Of a stretch of 7,915 bases of DNA, positions 1 to 6,551 are shown in pieces. Origin of the DNA: Spirochaetaceae bacterium (lineage in GTDB: Bacteria > Spirochaetota > Spirochaetia > Treponematales > Breznakiellaceae); contig JAIRSB010000189.1 in assembly GCA_031255655.1 (NCBI GenBank), positions 1 to 7,915 on the forward strand, read 5' to 3'. Position numbers and translations under genes: made by a program. Within the stretch, counting starts at the first letter, position 1. Every line of letters starts with the position of its first letter. A model generated the notes under the pieces. That model was not told the origin of the DNA, ran no database searches, and saw only the letters and a list, made by a program, of their open reading frames with translations.

Positions 1-144
1 AATTCTCATTTTAGAAAAATAATACCTTAAAACAACAAAATATAGACGAAATATGTATAATATAGTAGACAATACTCAAGATAAAATCGATTATATCGTT
101 ATTTTCGGGCTTTCTTCATGTGAAAAATTTCTAAAATGAGAATT
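1..144. repeat. AT-rich segment bounded by 17-bp perfect inverted repeats (MITE-like candidate)
   Basis: Bases 1-17 (AATTCTCATTTTAGAAA) are the exact reverse complement of 128-144. The 110 bp between the arms is very AT-rich, includes TATAAT at 56-61, and holds an imperfect palindrome around 83-107. No gene is evident inside. The window begins exactly at the left arm, so the repeat may extend further left. The shape, short with perfect terminal inverted repeats and no coding capacity, suits a miniature transposable element or a large intergenic hairpin repeat. No target-site duplication can be judged because the left flank is missing. Confidence 0.55.
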
Positions 145-424
145 GCTGGCTGCGTTACGAAAAATGTCGCCGAAAAAAGCCCATGCCTCAATGGGAGACA
201 AGCAACCGCGTTGTCGAATAAGTCCAGTGTTCGACTGCTGGGTGTCCTTGGGATTGTGCCTGAAACTGGAACGGAAAAGCGCTTGAAAATCCCCGCCGCG
301 CCGTCCACGGCGGGGACGCGCCTGCCCGCTTATGAGCGATTGTTCGCTTGCACCGGACGAGCCGCCGCCCGTTGTAGTGGTTTCATCAACGACCGCAGTC
401 ATCTACGAAATCTTTGAAACACTC
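145..424. other. Intergenic stretch without a supported gene
   Basis: Open frames exist on both strands, but none has a ribosome binding site and their translations are low-complexity (runs of Thr, Gly, Ser, Arg). I see two structured spots. One is a GC-rich hairpin with a 9-bp stem (290-298 with 308-316, loop of 9). The other is a segment at 210-235, where GTTGTCGAATAAGTC matches 14 of 15 bases of one arm of the hairpin repeat at 2502-2537 and is followed by TGTTCGAC, also found there. It looks like repeat-derived noncoding DNA. Confidence 0.5.
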
Positions 425-452
425 TTGACAAAACGCCGGCGAATATTATAAT
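425..452 (+). promoter_or_regulatory. Near-consensus sigma70 promoter
   Basis: TTGACA at 425-430 and TATAAT at 447-452 are both perfect consensus hexamers, separated by 16 bp. Transcription would start near 459. The first clear gene downstream is the lipoprotein gene at 869, so it would have a leader of about 410 nt. An ATG at 460 sits at the predicted start site, but the frame after it (to 759) has no ribosome binding site and looks non-coding. No other promoter of this quality is seen ahead of the lipoprotein gene. Confidence 0.75.
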
Positions 453-493
453 AAAAAGGATGAAAATTGCGGATAAAAAACCCGGACAATTGA

Positions 494-518
494 CCAGACG
501 CGGCAAAGCCGCGTCTGG
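494..518. repeat. 11-bp perfect hairpin, 3-nt loop
   Basis: CCAGACGCGGC (494-504) pairs exactly with GCCGCGTCTGG (508-518) around an AAA loop, giving a very stable stem about 35 nt into the transcript expected from the 425-452 promoter. No T-run follows directly, so it is not a classical terminator. The left arm's CCAGACG could alternatively pair with a second CGTCTGG at 560-566, which is followed by T5 at 574-578, so switching between two structures is conceivable. Confidence 0.6.
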
Positions 519-589
519 CGCACGCGCCATACGCTGTGAAATAAGCTGGTGGGACGATTCGTCTGGCGGCGTCTTTTTAGCAATTTTAT

Positions 590-602
590 CCCCCCCCCCC
601 CC
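590..602 (+). repeat. C13 homopolymer tract
   Basis: Thirteen consecutive C residues lie between the strong promoter (425-452) and the lipoprotein gene (869). Tracts this long are prone to slipped-strand length change and are known in other bacteria as phase-variation switches. Here the tract is not inside a convincing gene, so any effect would be on leader structure, or on the dubious frame 460-759. The printed length could also be a sequencing or assembly approximation. Confidence 0.85.
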
Positions 603-791
603 ATGCTTTAAGCGGGACAAATCTAGCACTTTTTTCTTTCAACGACATTTACAGAATCTCTTCAAAAAGTTGGACGTCGGTTTCGCTGCTGTTGGACGGA
701 CGAACCTATTCAACACTGGCAACAGACAGAAAAAGATGCTGTTCTGCTCAAATTTGTAACGAAGCGGACAAGGAGGGCTGCAAAAAGGAAG

Positions 792-825
792 GGCAGGAAT
801 GGAACATAAGTTTCATGCCTTTTTT
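792..825 (+). terminator. Intrinsic-terminator-like hairpin upstream of the lipoprotein gene
   Basis: ATGGAAC (799-805) pairs with GTTTCAT (810-816), seven pairs including one G-U, around a 4-nt loop. A further GGC/GCC (792-794 with 817-819) can stack after a 4-nt bulge. Six T follow at 820-825. It stands about 30 nt before the Shine-Dalgarno of the gene at 869 and downstream of the 425-452 promoter. It would therefore act as an attenuator if that promoter serves the gene, or else end an unrelated upstream transcript. A second small hairpin (837-840 with 846-849) abuts the ribosome binding site. Confidence 0.5.
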
Positions 826-868
826 ATATTTTCATGGCGGTAAGTCCGCTTTTAAGGAGGGTTTTCAA

Positions 869-1246
869 ATGAAGAAAACCAAATTTTTATTTGGAATGTT
901 CATCGCGGTGATGACATTCGGTTGGGCGTTTACGGCCTGCGAACACGGAACAGGCGGAGGCAGTAGTGGCGGCGGCGGCGACTTGGCTATTGTTGGAAAG
1001 TGGTATGCCACACAAAGCGCAGCCGATTCTGAAGATGAAAGCCTATTAGCTTTTGAGTTTACTTCAGACGGTAAGATGCTACTTGGGAGCAGAGATGAGG
1101 GAGCGACTTATACAATTTCAGGTAATAATATCACCATAAGAGAACGGAATATAGAGACAAGAACAGTAACCTGTGGTATCAAGGGAACAGCCCTCACTCT
1201 TATGTTTGATGGCGCTCAGGTGTTTACGTACTACAAAAAGTCTTAA
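869..1246 (+). CDS. Small secreted lipoprotein, lipocalin-like/DUF5640-like fold suspected
   Basis: This encodes a 125-residue protein with a type II signal peptide: basic start (MKKTK), hydrophobic core at residues 6-21, and a relaxed lipobox F-T-A-C with the lipidated Cys at 24. A Gly/Ser-rich linker follows (residues 27-37), then a small beta-rich domain opening with IVGKWY (41-46) and containing FEFTSDGK (62-69), TISGNNITI (82-90) and a closing FTYYKK. This spacing of GxW, F..DG and G-N-x-I strands recalls small lipocalin-like stress or inhibitor domains; I infer the fold and do not know the function. The start at 869 was chosen because AAGGAGG lies at 854-860, eight bases upstream, and the signal peptide begins there; the frame is open further upstream (ATG at 692) but without a ribosome site. 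The gene stands alone and converges on the metal-uptake operon, separated by a hairpin terminator. Confidence 0.85.
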   Translation: MKKTKFLFGMFIAVMTFGWAFTACEHGTGGGSSGGGGDLAIVGKWYATQSAADSEDESLLAFEFTSDGKMLLGSRDEGATYTISGNNITIRERNIETRTVTCGIKGTALTLMFDGAQVFTYYKKS

Positions 1247-1276
1247 CGCCCTTATAACACTCCGTTAAAATCAATT

Positions 1277-1307
1277 GCCCTTTCTATGTTTTCAACATAG
1301 AAAGGGC
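1277..1307. terminator. Bidirectional hairpin terminator between convergent genes
   Basis: GCCCTTTCTATGTT (1277-1290) pairs perfectly over 14 bp with 1294-1307, around a 3-nt loop. On the + strand it is followed by GCTTTGTT, and on the minus strand by AATTGATTTT, so both T-tracts are interrupted. It lies 30 nt after the lipoprotein stop codon and about 40 nt after the end of the minus-strand operon, which is where a shared terminator is expected. Confidence 0.85.
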
Positions 1308-1348
1308 GCTTTGTTAAAGAATGCCGCCCGCCGAGGGTTTGCGCGGGG

Positions 1349-1786
1349 TTATTTTGCCTTTTCGAGCGCTTGGGAAAGCGCCGCGTCTACCGCCTCGACG
1401 AACTGGTTGTACGCTATCGTAGCTCCGCTTACCGCGTCTACCGAGTTCAGGTCTCCGGTTTCGCTGAGAGTTTGGGCGTACTGGGACATGGCGCGGACAG
1501 CGAGTTGGGCTTTGTTATAAAAATCTTGGTTGGAAATCTCGCCGTTCACTTTGCCGTAATCCTCGCCCTTTACCGTGCCGTCTTTTTGCAGCGTCGTGAA
1601 TTGGCAGCCGGCTATGCGCCCGTCTTTGATGGTTATGACAGCCTCGCCCCACGCGCCCCTGTCGTCGGTTCCGCTTTTTCCGGTATAAACGCCGTCTTCG
1701 TACACGTGTTTTCCGCAGGAAACTGGAAAAAGCAAAAACGCGGAAATGATTAAAAGGCAGGCGGGGTATAATTTTCGTTCATTCAT
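1349..1786 (-). CDS. FMN-binding-domain lipoprotein, predicted covalent flavoprotein
   Basis: This 145-residue protein starts with a basic, hydrophobic signal sequence ending at a lipobox-like P-V-S-C (Cys24), so it is probably anchored to a membrane and faces the periplasm. The rest matches the FMN-binding domain family (PF04205): DGVYTGKSGTDDRGAWGEA near 31-49, a strand-turn VITIKDGRI (50-58), and a closing VDAVSGATIAYNQFVEAVDAAL. The SGAT at 120-123 is the flavinylation motif, whose Thr123 would receive FMN through a phosphoester bond by an ApbE-type transferase; no ApbE gene is in the window. Its ATG overlaps the ATPase stop by four bases (ATGA), and GGAGG lies seven bases upstream, so it is co-translated as the last gene of the P19-type operon. 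In C. jejuni thioredoxin-like genes sit at this position, so a role in passing electrons to the metal-uptake machinery is a reasonable inference. Confidence 0.85.
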   Translation of the reverse strand: MNERKLYPACLLIISAFLLFPVSCGKHVYEDGVYTGKSGTDDRGAWGEAVITIKDGRIAGCQFTTLQKDGTVKGEDYGKVNGEISNQDFYNKAQLAVRAMSQYAQTLSETGDLNSVDAVSGATIAYNQFVEAVDAALSQALEKAK

Positions 1787-2484
1787 AATGAAGCCTCCGT
1801 GATGTGCTTACGCTGCTGCGCCGTTTCTCTTTTGAGAATACGTGCTATTCGTCCGTGTTCCAGAACGACTGTGCGTTCGGCGTCTTCCGCCACTTCGGGG
1901 TCGTGGGTTACAACTATGATTGTGCTCCCCTCCGCGTGCAGTTTTTTGAATATGTCGATGACGATTTGCTCGTTCGCCTCGTCAAGGTTGCCCGTCGGCT
2001 CATCGGCAAGTATCAGCATGGGATAGTTTATCAAGGCGCGGGCTATGCAGACGCGCTGCTGCTCGCCGCCGGAAAGCTGCCCCGGCAGATGGCGGGCACG
2101 TCCCGCGAGTCCCACACGGTCGAGTGCCTCCAGCGCTTCTTTTTCGTCCGGTATGCTGTGGTAATACTGCGCCACCATCACGTTTTCCAGCGCAGTCAGG
2201 TAGTTTACAAGGTGGAATTGCTGAAAAATCAACCCGATTTTATCGCGCCGTATCATCGTTAGTCCGCGCGAGTTTTCGCGCGAAATATCGACGCCGTCCA
2301 GAATAACTTCTCCTTCGCTGGGCCTGTCCATGCATCCTACGATGTTCATCATCGTGGTTTTTCCGGAGCCGGACGGCCCCATGATGGCAAGCCATTCTCC
2401 CTGTTTCACCACCAGATTGATGTCTTGCAGGGCTTTCAGTGTTCCGTATGTTTTTGAAACGTTGCGCAGTTCCAGTAAATTCAT
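1783..2484 (-). CDS. ABC transporter ATPase, LolD/MacB-like, of the P19-type metal system
   Basis: This 233-residue cytoplasmic ATPase has every motif intact: Walker A GPSGSGKTT (36-44), Q-loop IFQQFHLV (86-93), signature LSGGEQQR (137-144), Walker B LILADEP (157-163), D-loop GNLDEAN and switch His194 in VVTHD. Length and sequence fit the LolD/MacB class that energises FtsX-type permeases, two of which lie directly upstream. I start it at 2484 because AAGGAGT sits at 2491-2497 and the alignment begins MNLLELRNVSKTYG. An ATG ten codons earlier (2514) lies inside a stem-loop and has no ribosome site. It is separated from the second permease gene by 126 bp with a hairpin repeat and overlaps the FMN lipoprotein gene by four bases. 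It probably powers the two permeases in a mechanical or export-like step of metal uptake; the exact substrate moved is not known for this family. Confidence 0.93.
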   Translation of the reverse strand: MNLLELRNVSKTYGTLKALQDINLVVKQGEWLAIMGPSGSGKTTMMNIVGCMDRPSEGEVILDGVDISRENSRGLTMIRRDKIGLIFQQFHLVNYLTALENVMVAQYYHSIPDEKEALEALDRVGLAGRARHLPGQLSGGEQQRVCIARALINYPMLILADEPTGNLDEANEQIVIDIFKKLHAEGSTIIVVTHDPEVAEDAERTVVLEHGRIARILKRETAQQRKHITEASL

Positions 2485-2501
2485 AAAATCACTCCTTAGT
2501 G

Positions 2502-2537
2502 GACTGTTCGACAACCCGATTGGTTGTCGAACAAGTC
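2502..2537. repeat. Intergenic hairpin repeat between permease and ATPase genes
   Basis: TGTTCGACAACC (2505-2516) pairs perfectly over 12 bp with GGTTGTCGAACA (2522-2533) around a 5-nt loop, and three more pairs form beyond a single bulged base. It lies in the 126-bp gap between the second permease stop (2611) and the ATPase start (2484). No T-run follows on the minus strand, so it is unlikely to terminate. Parts of both arms recur at 210-235. It may be a dispersed repeat or an mRNA processing or stability element splitting the operon. The rest of the gap holds a short palindrome AAAAACGTTTTT (2554-2565). Confidence 0.8.
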
Positions 2538-2610
2538 AAATGTTTTCGCGGCTAAAAACGTTTTTTCTTTCTACCCGCGTTTTCCAACATCCCCCTCATC
2601 CCCATAGCGA

Positions 2611-3795
2611 TTACTCTCCGCGCAGGACGACGGCGGGGTCGACGGCAGCCGCACTCCGCACCGGAATTATGCAGGCGGCGCAGGTGATTATCACGGAGGC
2701 CAGCATTGTAAGCGGCAGCAGCTGCGGCAGAAAGGTTACCGGACGGCTGAACACGCTCAAGGCTACGCCTTGAGCAAACACAAAGCCGAATAGCGCTCCC
2801 AAAAGTCCACCGAGAGCTCCGATGAGGCTTACTTCTCCTAGGAATTCTGCCGCAAGGCTATTGTTGTCCGCGCCCAGAGCCTTGCGCAGACCGATTTCCC
2901 GCCGTCTTTCGGCGGCTGCCGCCATCATTGTTGTGGCTACACAAATCATTATCAGGAGCAGGACTATCACAGTTACCAGATAAACAAGAGAGCGCAGTTT
3001 GCTGAGTACCGCCCCCTCCGATTCGGTGAGGCGTTTAACTAGGCGGGGGCTTACATCGGGAACTTCCGCGCTTATCGTTTGCGCGAGTGCCGCGAGCGTT
3101 TCGGCAGGCGCTGAGATGCTGCATTCTACAACGTCGATTTTGCCGCTGTCTTCCAGCATATCCTCCAAATCCTCCAGCGACATGAATATAAAGGCTTCCT
3201 CTTTACCGCCAGACTGCATAACGCCGGAAACTTTGAAGTCGCGGCTGAAGGTTTCGCCTGCCGGATTGTTTCCGGTAATCGTAAACTCGCTGCCGGGAGC
3301 TAGGCGTATGGTGTCCGCTACCGCCTGCCCAATTAAGGCTTCGCGCGGGGCTTCCGGCCAGTGTCCCGAAACGAACCAGTAGGGGCTGGTTTTCCGCGCT
3401 CCGTCTAGGCTGGTTCCCGCCGCCATGAACGGCTGTTCGTTGATTTTTACCATGCGGTACCGGTAGGGCGCGCTCCCTATCAGTTCCGCCGCCGGTACGC
3501 GGCGCAGAGCGGCCTCCATGGAGGCGGGGCTTATGAACGCGGAGTTTCCTTCGGGTATTATCACGAAATTTGTTCCGTAAGATCGGAATTCCTGTCCCAT
3601 TTGGCGCGGAATATCGTAATAAATCGTAAGCAGTCCCGAAAGTATGCTTGCGCCTACGGCTACCGCTAAAAGAGCCACTATCATTCTTGAACGCCGGCGC
3701 AGCAGGGCGCTTACCACCGTTTTGACGTAAAAGCGCTGTTTAATCAGTTTTTTCCCGTTGTTCCCGCGTTCGGCGGGTTTTCGCTCACCTGCCAT
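2611..3795 (-). CDS. MacB/FtsX-type ABC permease, second of the pair
   Basis: This 394-residue inner-membrane protein has the four-helix MacB/FtsX layout: a long basic cytoplasmic N-terminus (residues 1-37), helix 1 at about 38-58, a periplasmic domain (about 60-268), then three helices near 269-293, 322-345 and 360-378. After helix 2 comes the coupling segment ERRREIGLRKALGA (296-309), which contacts the ATPase in this superfamily, and the C-terminus DPAVVLRGE is typical. The periplasmic domain carries a single Cys225 and no obvious metal site. Its ATG overlaps the end of the first permease gene by 11 bp and has GGAGG seven bases upstream, so the two are translationally coupled and probably form a heterodimer. 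It corresponds in position to one of the two permease genes of the C. jejuni P19 locus. The family identity is strong; the role in iron or copper handling rests on context. Confidence 0.92.
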   Translation of the reverse strand: MAGERKPAERGNNGKKLIKQRFYVKTVVSALLRRRSRMIVALLAVAVGASILSGLLTIYYDIPRQMGQEFRSYGTNFVIIPEGNSAFISPASMEAALRRVPAAELIGSAPYRYRMVKINEQPFMAAGTSLDGARKTSPYWFVSGHWPEAPREALIGQAVADTIRLAPGSEFTITGNNPAGETFSRDFKVSGVMQSGGKEEAFIFMSLEDLEDMLEDSGKIDVVECSISAPAETLAALAQTISAEVPDVSPRLVKRLTESEGAVLSKLRSLVYLVTVIVLLLIMICVATTMMAAAAERRREIGLRKALGADNNSLAAEFLGEVSLIGALGGLLGALFGFVFAQGVALSVFSRPVTFLPQLLPLTMLASVIITCAACIIPVRSAAAVDPAVVLRGE

Positions 3796-5086
3796 GCAGA
3801 ACCTCCGCCGGACGAAGTGACAAAAGCAGGCGTATTGAAGGCACGCTGCCCGCCATCGTTACCAGAAATACCAGTGCCGCCACCAGCGGGATGACCATGG
3901 GTTTTATGTCTATCGCGGAGCCGAAGACCGAATGTCCTATGATTTGGGCAAAGCCCAGCCCCGCGAAGTAACCCGCCGTCCCGCCGGCAATTCCGGTAAT
4001 CAGGATTTCTGCCAGCACAAGCAATGTTACAGCCGAATCGCGCGCGCCTACCGCTTTGAGCAGGCCGATTTCGGCGGAACGTTCCATTACGCTGGCGGTT
4101 ACAAGGTTTGAGATGCCGAGAGCGGAACCGGCAAGGCTTAAGATGGTAATCAGCAGCATGAGAAGCCGCGTTTTTTCCAGTATCGCGCCTTCTGATTCCG
4201 CTACCTGCCGCACGGGTTTGGAGACCGCATCCGTTATCACTTCATCAATCTGATAGCATATCGCGCTGACGTACGCGGTACAGTACCAAGTTTCCCACTC
4301 TTTTATGGACAGTGTTTTCGGGTCCTGCGCCGCCCTGCGGGAAAGTTCGTTATCCGGCGTTGTAAGCGCACTGACTTCGACGCGGCTTACCAGTCCGGCT
4401 TTGTCCGCCAAATTCTGCGCGCCGGCCAGCGGCAGGTAAAAGTAATCGTCATCGTCCCCGCCCGCGCTGAATATGCCTTCCACTTTGAATTTGACGGGGG
4501 AAAGGGAATTTTTTGTCTGAAAAAAGACTTCATCCCCTAGTTTCAGCCCGTATCTGCGCGCCGCTGCCTCGCCTGCCATGACCGCTCCGGTATCGTCGTC
4601 GTTAAGCCAGCGCCCACGCACGTCCCACCAGCTTTTGAGGTTTCGCATCCCCGTATCCAGCGATTCGCCTGTCGGCAGTTCCAAATGATGGTTGAACCAC
4701 GCGCCCGCCAGCTTGACTTCGGGGCTGTCTTCGACTCCGGGGAGGATGAGCGCGGCGCGGGCATTCAGGTATGGGGTGAAATCCACGATGTTGAAGGCCC
4801 AAAATATGGTTTTGATATTCCCTAGTTCAGCCTCGTTTAGGTATTTGTCCGACACGCCGGAGCCTTCGTTCACCCCGTAAAGGTCGTCCAACAGCGAGGC
4901 TCCGCGTGGAAGCACGTTGATATTCGCGCCGTAAGCCTTTAGCTCCTGATTCACTTTGTCGCCCGCGTCCAGCATTACGTTCAGCATCGCGGTAGCCAGA
5001 GACGCGCCAAGTGCGATGGTGAAGGCTACCATCAGCATCTTGCCCTTCTGTCTAAAAAGCGCGCCCCGCGCCATTCTCCAAAACAT
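3785..5086 (-). CDS. MacB/FtsX-type ABC permease, first of the pair
   Basis: This 433-residue permease has helix 1 at about 17-36, a large periplasmic domain (about 38-306), and three C-terminal helices near 308-331, 353-378 and 397-417. The coupling segment ERSAEIGLLKAVGA (335-348) and the ending RPAEVLHGR are hallmarks of the FtsX domain. Its periplasmic part is longer than its partner's and contains a DDDD run (211-214), a His pair (133-134) and two Cys (269, 277), which could interact with metal, though nothing shows that they do. The gene begins 8 bp after the DUF2318 gene stop, and its ribosome site (AGGAG) overlaps that TAG codon, so translation is coupled. It ends overlapping the second permease start by 11 bp. 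It is very probably the heterodimer partner of the following permease and uses the ATPase encoded at 1783-2484. Confidence 0.92.
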   Translation of the reverse strand: MFWRMARGALFRQKGKMLMVAFTIALGASLATAMLNVMLDAGDKVNQELKAYGANINVLPRGASLLDDLYGVNEGSGVSDKYLNEAELGNIKTIFWAFNIVDFTPYLNARAALILPGVEDSPEVKLAGAWFNHHLELPTGESLDTGMRNLKSWWDVRGRWLNDDDTGAVMAGEAAARRYGLKLGDEVFFQTKNSLSPVKFKVEGIFSAGGDDDDYFYLPLAGAQNLADKAGLVSRVEVSALTTPDNELSRRAAQDPKTLSIKEWETWYCTAYVSAICYQIDEVITDAVSKPVRQVAESEGAILEKTRLLMLLITILSLAGSALGISNLVTASVMERSAEIGLLKAVGARDSAVTLLVLAEILITGIAGGTAGYFAGLGFAQIIGHSVFGSAIDIKPMVIPLVAALVFLVTMAGSVPSIRLLLSLRPAEVLHGR

Positions 5087-5094
5087 TTTAGCTC

Positions 5095-6357
5095 CTATTT
5101 GAATCTGCCTTTTTCATTTTCCAGATCGATTGTTTCTATCACCATGAAGCCGTTCCGCAGGGTGTAAGCCAGTGGGACGGGATTACAGCCGCCTTTGAAG
5201 CCTATCGTGGAAATGTTCATCACCACATCGCAGAGGCGGCAGATTACTTCGTTCTTCCGCTCGTAGTAACCGGTGGGACCGCAGATGTCGCAGGCGTCGA
5301 GGCCTACGCCGTAAGCCGCCGCGTTTTTTTTGATGACGATGAAGCGCATTTCCGTGCCGTCGGAGGCGGCGAACGCGAAGCGGTGGAGGTGTCCGTCATC
5401 AATTTGTGCCGCGGGTATCAGAATTTCGTCCCCTGCCAGTTCCATGGGTTCCGCGGGAGATAAAACTACTTCCCGTTCCGTGTAATCTTTGACAAGCGTA
5501 ACAGCCATGATTGAAACGATGAAACCCGCCGTCAAAGTTAAGCGCCAGCGCCGTCTTGTTATTGATGCGGCTTTCGCTTTGCGCCGTTCCGCGGGATTTT
5601 TCGCGGGTGGCGGCGGTTTTAGGCCGGAGACTGCCGATAGCAGCGCGGCGGTCAAGCCTGCCAGTATCATGATGTAGAACAGGAAAACACTGTTTTTTGA
5701 TGTCGCGACGATAAGGTTGAACAGCCAGCGTATCATCGGAATTATGCGCCGCGCAAGCAGGAACTGCGCTATAGCGAGCGCCTGAGAGCACATCGTAAAG
5801 ATGAGCGCGATGGTGAGCAGTATTTTGAGTGTCCCGCCGGACAGTGTTTTTCCGGTTTTATACAGGGCAAAAGAGCTTAAAAAGACTACGAACAAGCTGG
5901 CGGCAAAACCTATCAGTTTGAACAGAGAGCTTGTGCTGAACACGCTTTCTCCGGGCAGAGCGAATTCTGCCGGATATAGGAATATTGTGGGGAGCGCGTA
6001 GAATAACAGGGCGGCCATGAGTACCGCCTGAGCGCAGCCCGAAACAGTCTTCCACACAGCGCCTGTTTTCGCATCCGCGCCGGAACTTTTTCGCCATGTC
6101 CATAAGGAGGCGATGAAAATAAGTCCAGATATTATGGCAAATGACAGAATCCATGTGTTGAAAAAGCCGCGGTTGATTAGAGCGGTAGTCCGGCGCAGTA
6201 CGGCAAGGATTAAGGCGGCCGTGGCTCCGGCGGCGCAGCCTAACAGGGCGCGCCGTTGTTTGTCTGCGCCGCCGCGCTCTATCGCTGACAACAGCAGAGC
6301 CGTCAATATGCCTGTCACCAATAAATTTTCTATTACCTGAAAGAAGTACCTGAGCAT
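5095..6357 (-). CDS. DUF2318 membrane protein with C-terminal Cys-rich Fe-S-type domain
   Basis: This 420-residue protein has about eight membrane helices (near 10-25, 38-54, 68-86, 108-127, 147-165, 178-200, 222-245, 273-290), a basic cytoplasmic loop (about 250-272), and a periplasmic C-terminal domain. That domain matches DUF2318 (PF10080): HLH at 323-325, CDIC (356-359), GYYE, CRLC (373-376) and GGCNPVP (389-395), five Cys able to hold a metal or an Fe-S cluster. The same family sits next to P19 in C. jejuni (cj1660), where a redox or metal-relay role is suspected. Its first helix, FQVIENLLVTGIL, recalls FTR1 permease helix 1 but lacks the full REXXE motif: only Glu10 remains. GGAGG is only three bases before the ATG, an unusually tight spacing, with a 10-bp inverted repeat just upstream. 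It is followed 8 bp later by the first permease. Confidence 0.88.
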   Translation of the reverse strand: MLRYFFQVIENLLVTGILTALLLSAIERGGADKQRRALLGCAAGATAALILAVLRRTTALINRGFFNTWILSFAIISGLIFIASLWTWRKSSGADAKTGAVWKTVSGCAQAVLMAALLFYALPTIFLYPAEFALPGESVFSTSSLFKLIGFAASLFVVFLSSFALYKTGKTLSGGTLKILLTIALIFTMCSQALAIAQFLLARRIIPMIRWLFNLIVATSKNSVFLFYIMILAGLTAALLSAVSGLKPPPPAKNPAERRKAKAASITRRRWRLTLTAGFIVSIMAVTLVKDYTEREVVLSPAEPMELAGDEILIPAAQIDDGHLHRFAFAASDGTEMRFIVIKKNAAAYGVGLDACDICGPTGYYERKNEVICRLCDVVMNISTIGFKGGCNPVPLAYTLRNGFMVIETIDLENEKGRFK

Positions 6358-6460
6358 AAACCTCCGTGATAGTGCTTCAAGCTGTCTTCAGAAATACATT
6401 ACAATTCGTTGACATTCTATCCGCGCCTAAGCCCTTTATATTTTTTGATAGAAGCACTAT
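6358..6460 (-). promoter_or_regulatory. Close-spaced ribosome site and 10-bp inverted repeat ahead of the DUF2318 gene
   Basis: ATAGTGCTTC (6369-6378) is the exact reverse complement of GAAGCACTAT (6451-6460), 72 bases apart. In the minus-strand mRNA the 3' arm ends only a few bases before GGAGG (6361-6365), which itself is three bases from the ATG at 6357. Pairing of the arms could hold or hinder the ribosome site. On the minus strand TATAGT (6461-6456) lies 18 bp after a TTTACG (6485-6480), so a weak internal promoter is also possible; I cannot choose between these. Confidence 0.45.
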
Positions 6461-6487
6461 ATCGCTTTACCGGCGGCGCCGTAAAAC

Positions 6488-6523
6488 ACCGGACTTGGCG
6501 GTGGTCTGCCTGCCAAGTCCGGT
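6488..6523 (-). terminator. Hairpin terminator after the P19-like gene
   Basis: ACCGGACTTGGC (6488-6499) and its exact reverse complement (6512-6523) form a 12-bp stem with a 12-nt loop, about 30 nt downstream of the P19 stop codon. On the minus strand the stem is followed by GTTTTAC, a short U-tract, so termination should be partial. Its place between the first and second genes of the operon suggests that it sets a high ratio of the periplasmic protein to the membrane parts. Confidence 0.7.
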
Positions 6524-6551
6524 TTGCCGCTGTTTTAGAAGCGGGTGGTTT

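Noticed and set aside
91..402. Minus-strand open frame of about 100 codons, with another overlapping it at 99-308 and a + strand frame at 136-417
   Set aside because: No ribosome sites, low-complexity Thr/Gly/Arg-rich translations, three frames open at once, and overlap with an inverted repeat arm. The segment behaves like repeat DNA with few stops rather than a gene.
460..759. + strand frame starting right at the expected transcription start of the 425-452 promoter, running through the C13 tract as a proline run
   Set aside because: It would have to be leaderless, contains a hairpin and the C-tract, and its translation resembles no protein family I know. Kept only as an alternative in the leader finding.
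692..868. In-frame upstream extension of the lipoprotein gene to ATG 692
   Set aside because: The strong Shine-Dalgarno at 854-860 and the classical signal peptide at 869 fix the start; an extension would bury the signal peptide inside the protein and cross a terminator-like hairpin.
2485..2514. Upstream ATG at 2514 for the ATPase gene
   Set aside because: It falls within the hairpin repeat and has no ribosome site, whereas AAGGAGT precedes the ATG at 2484 and the protein family begins there.
6409..6442. + strand TTGACA (6409-6414) with a TATATT at 6437-6442 resembling a promoter
   Set aside because: The spacing is 22 bp, outside the usual 16-18, and it would point into the antisense strand of the P19 gene with no + strand gene to serve.
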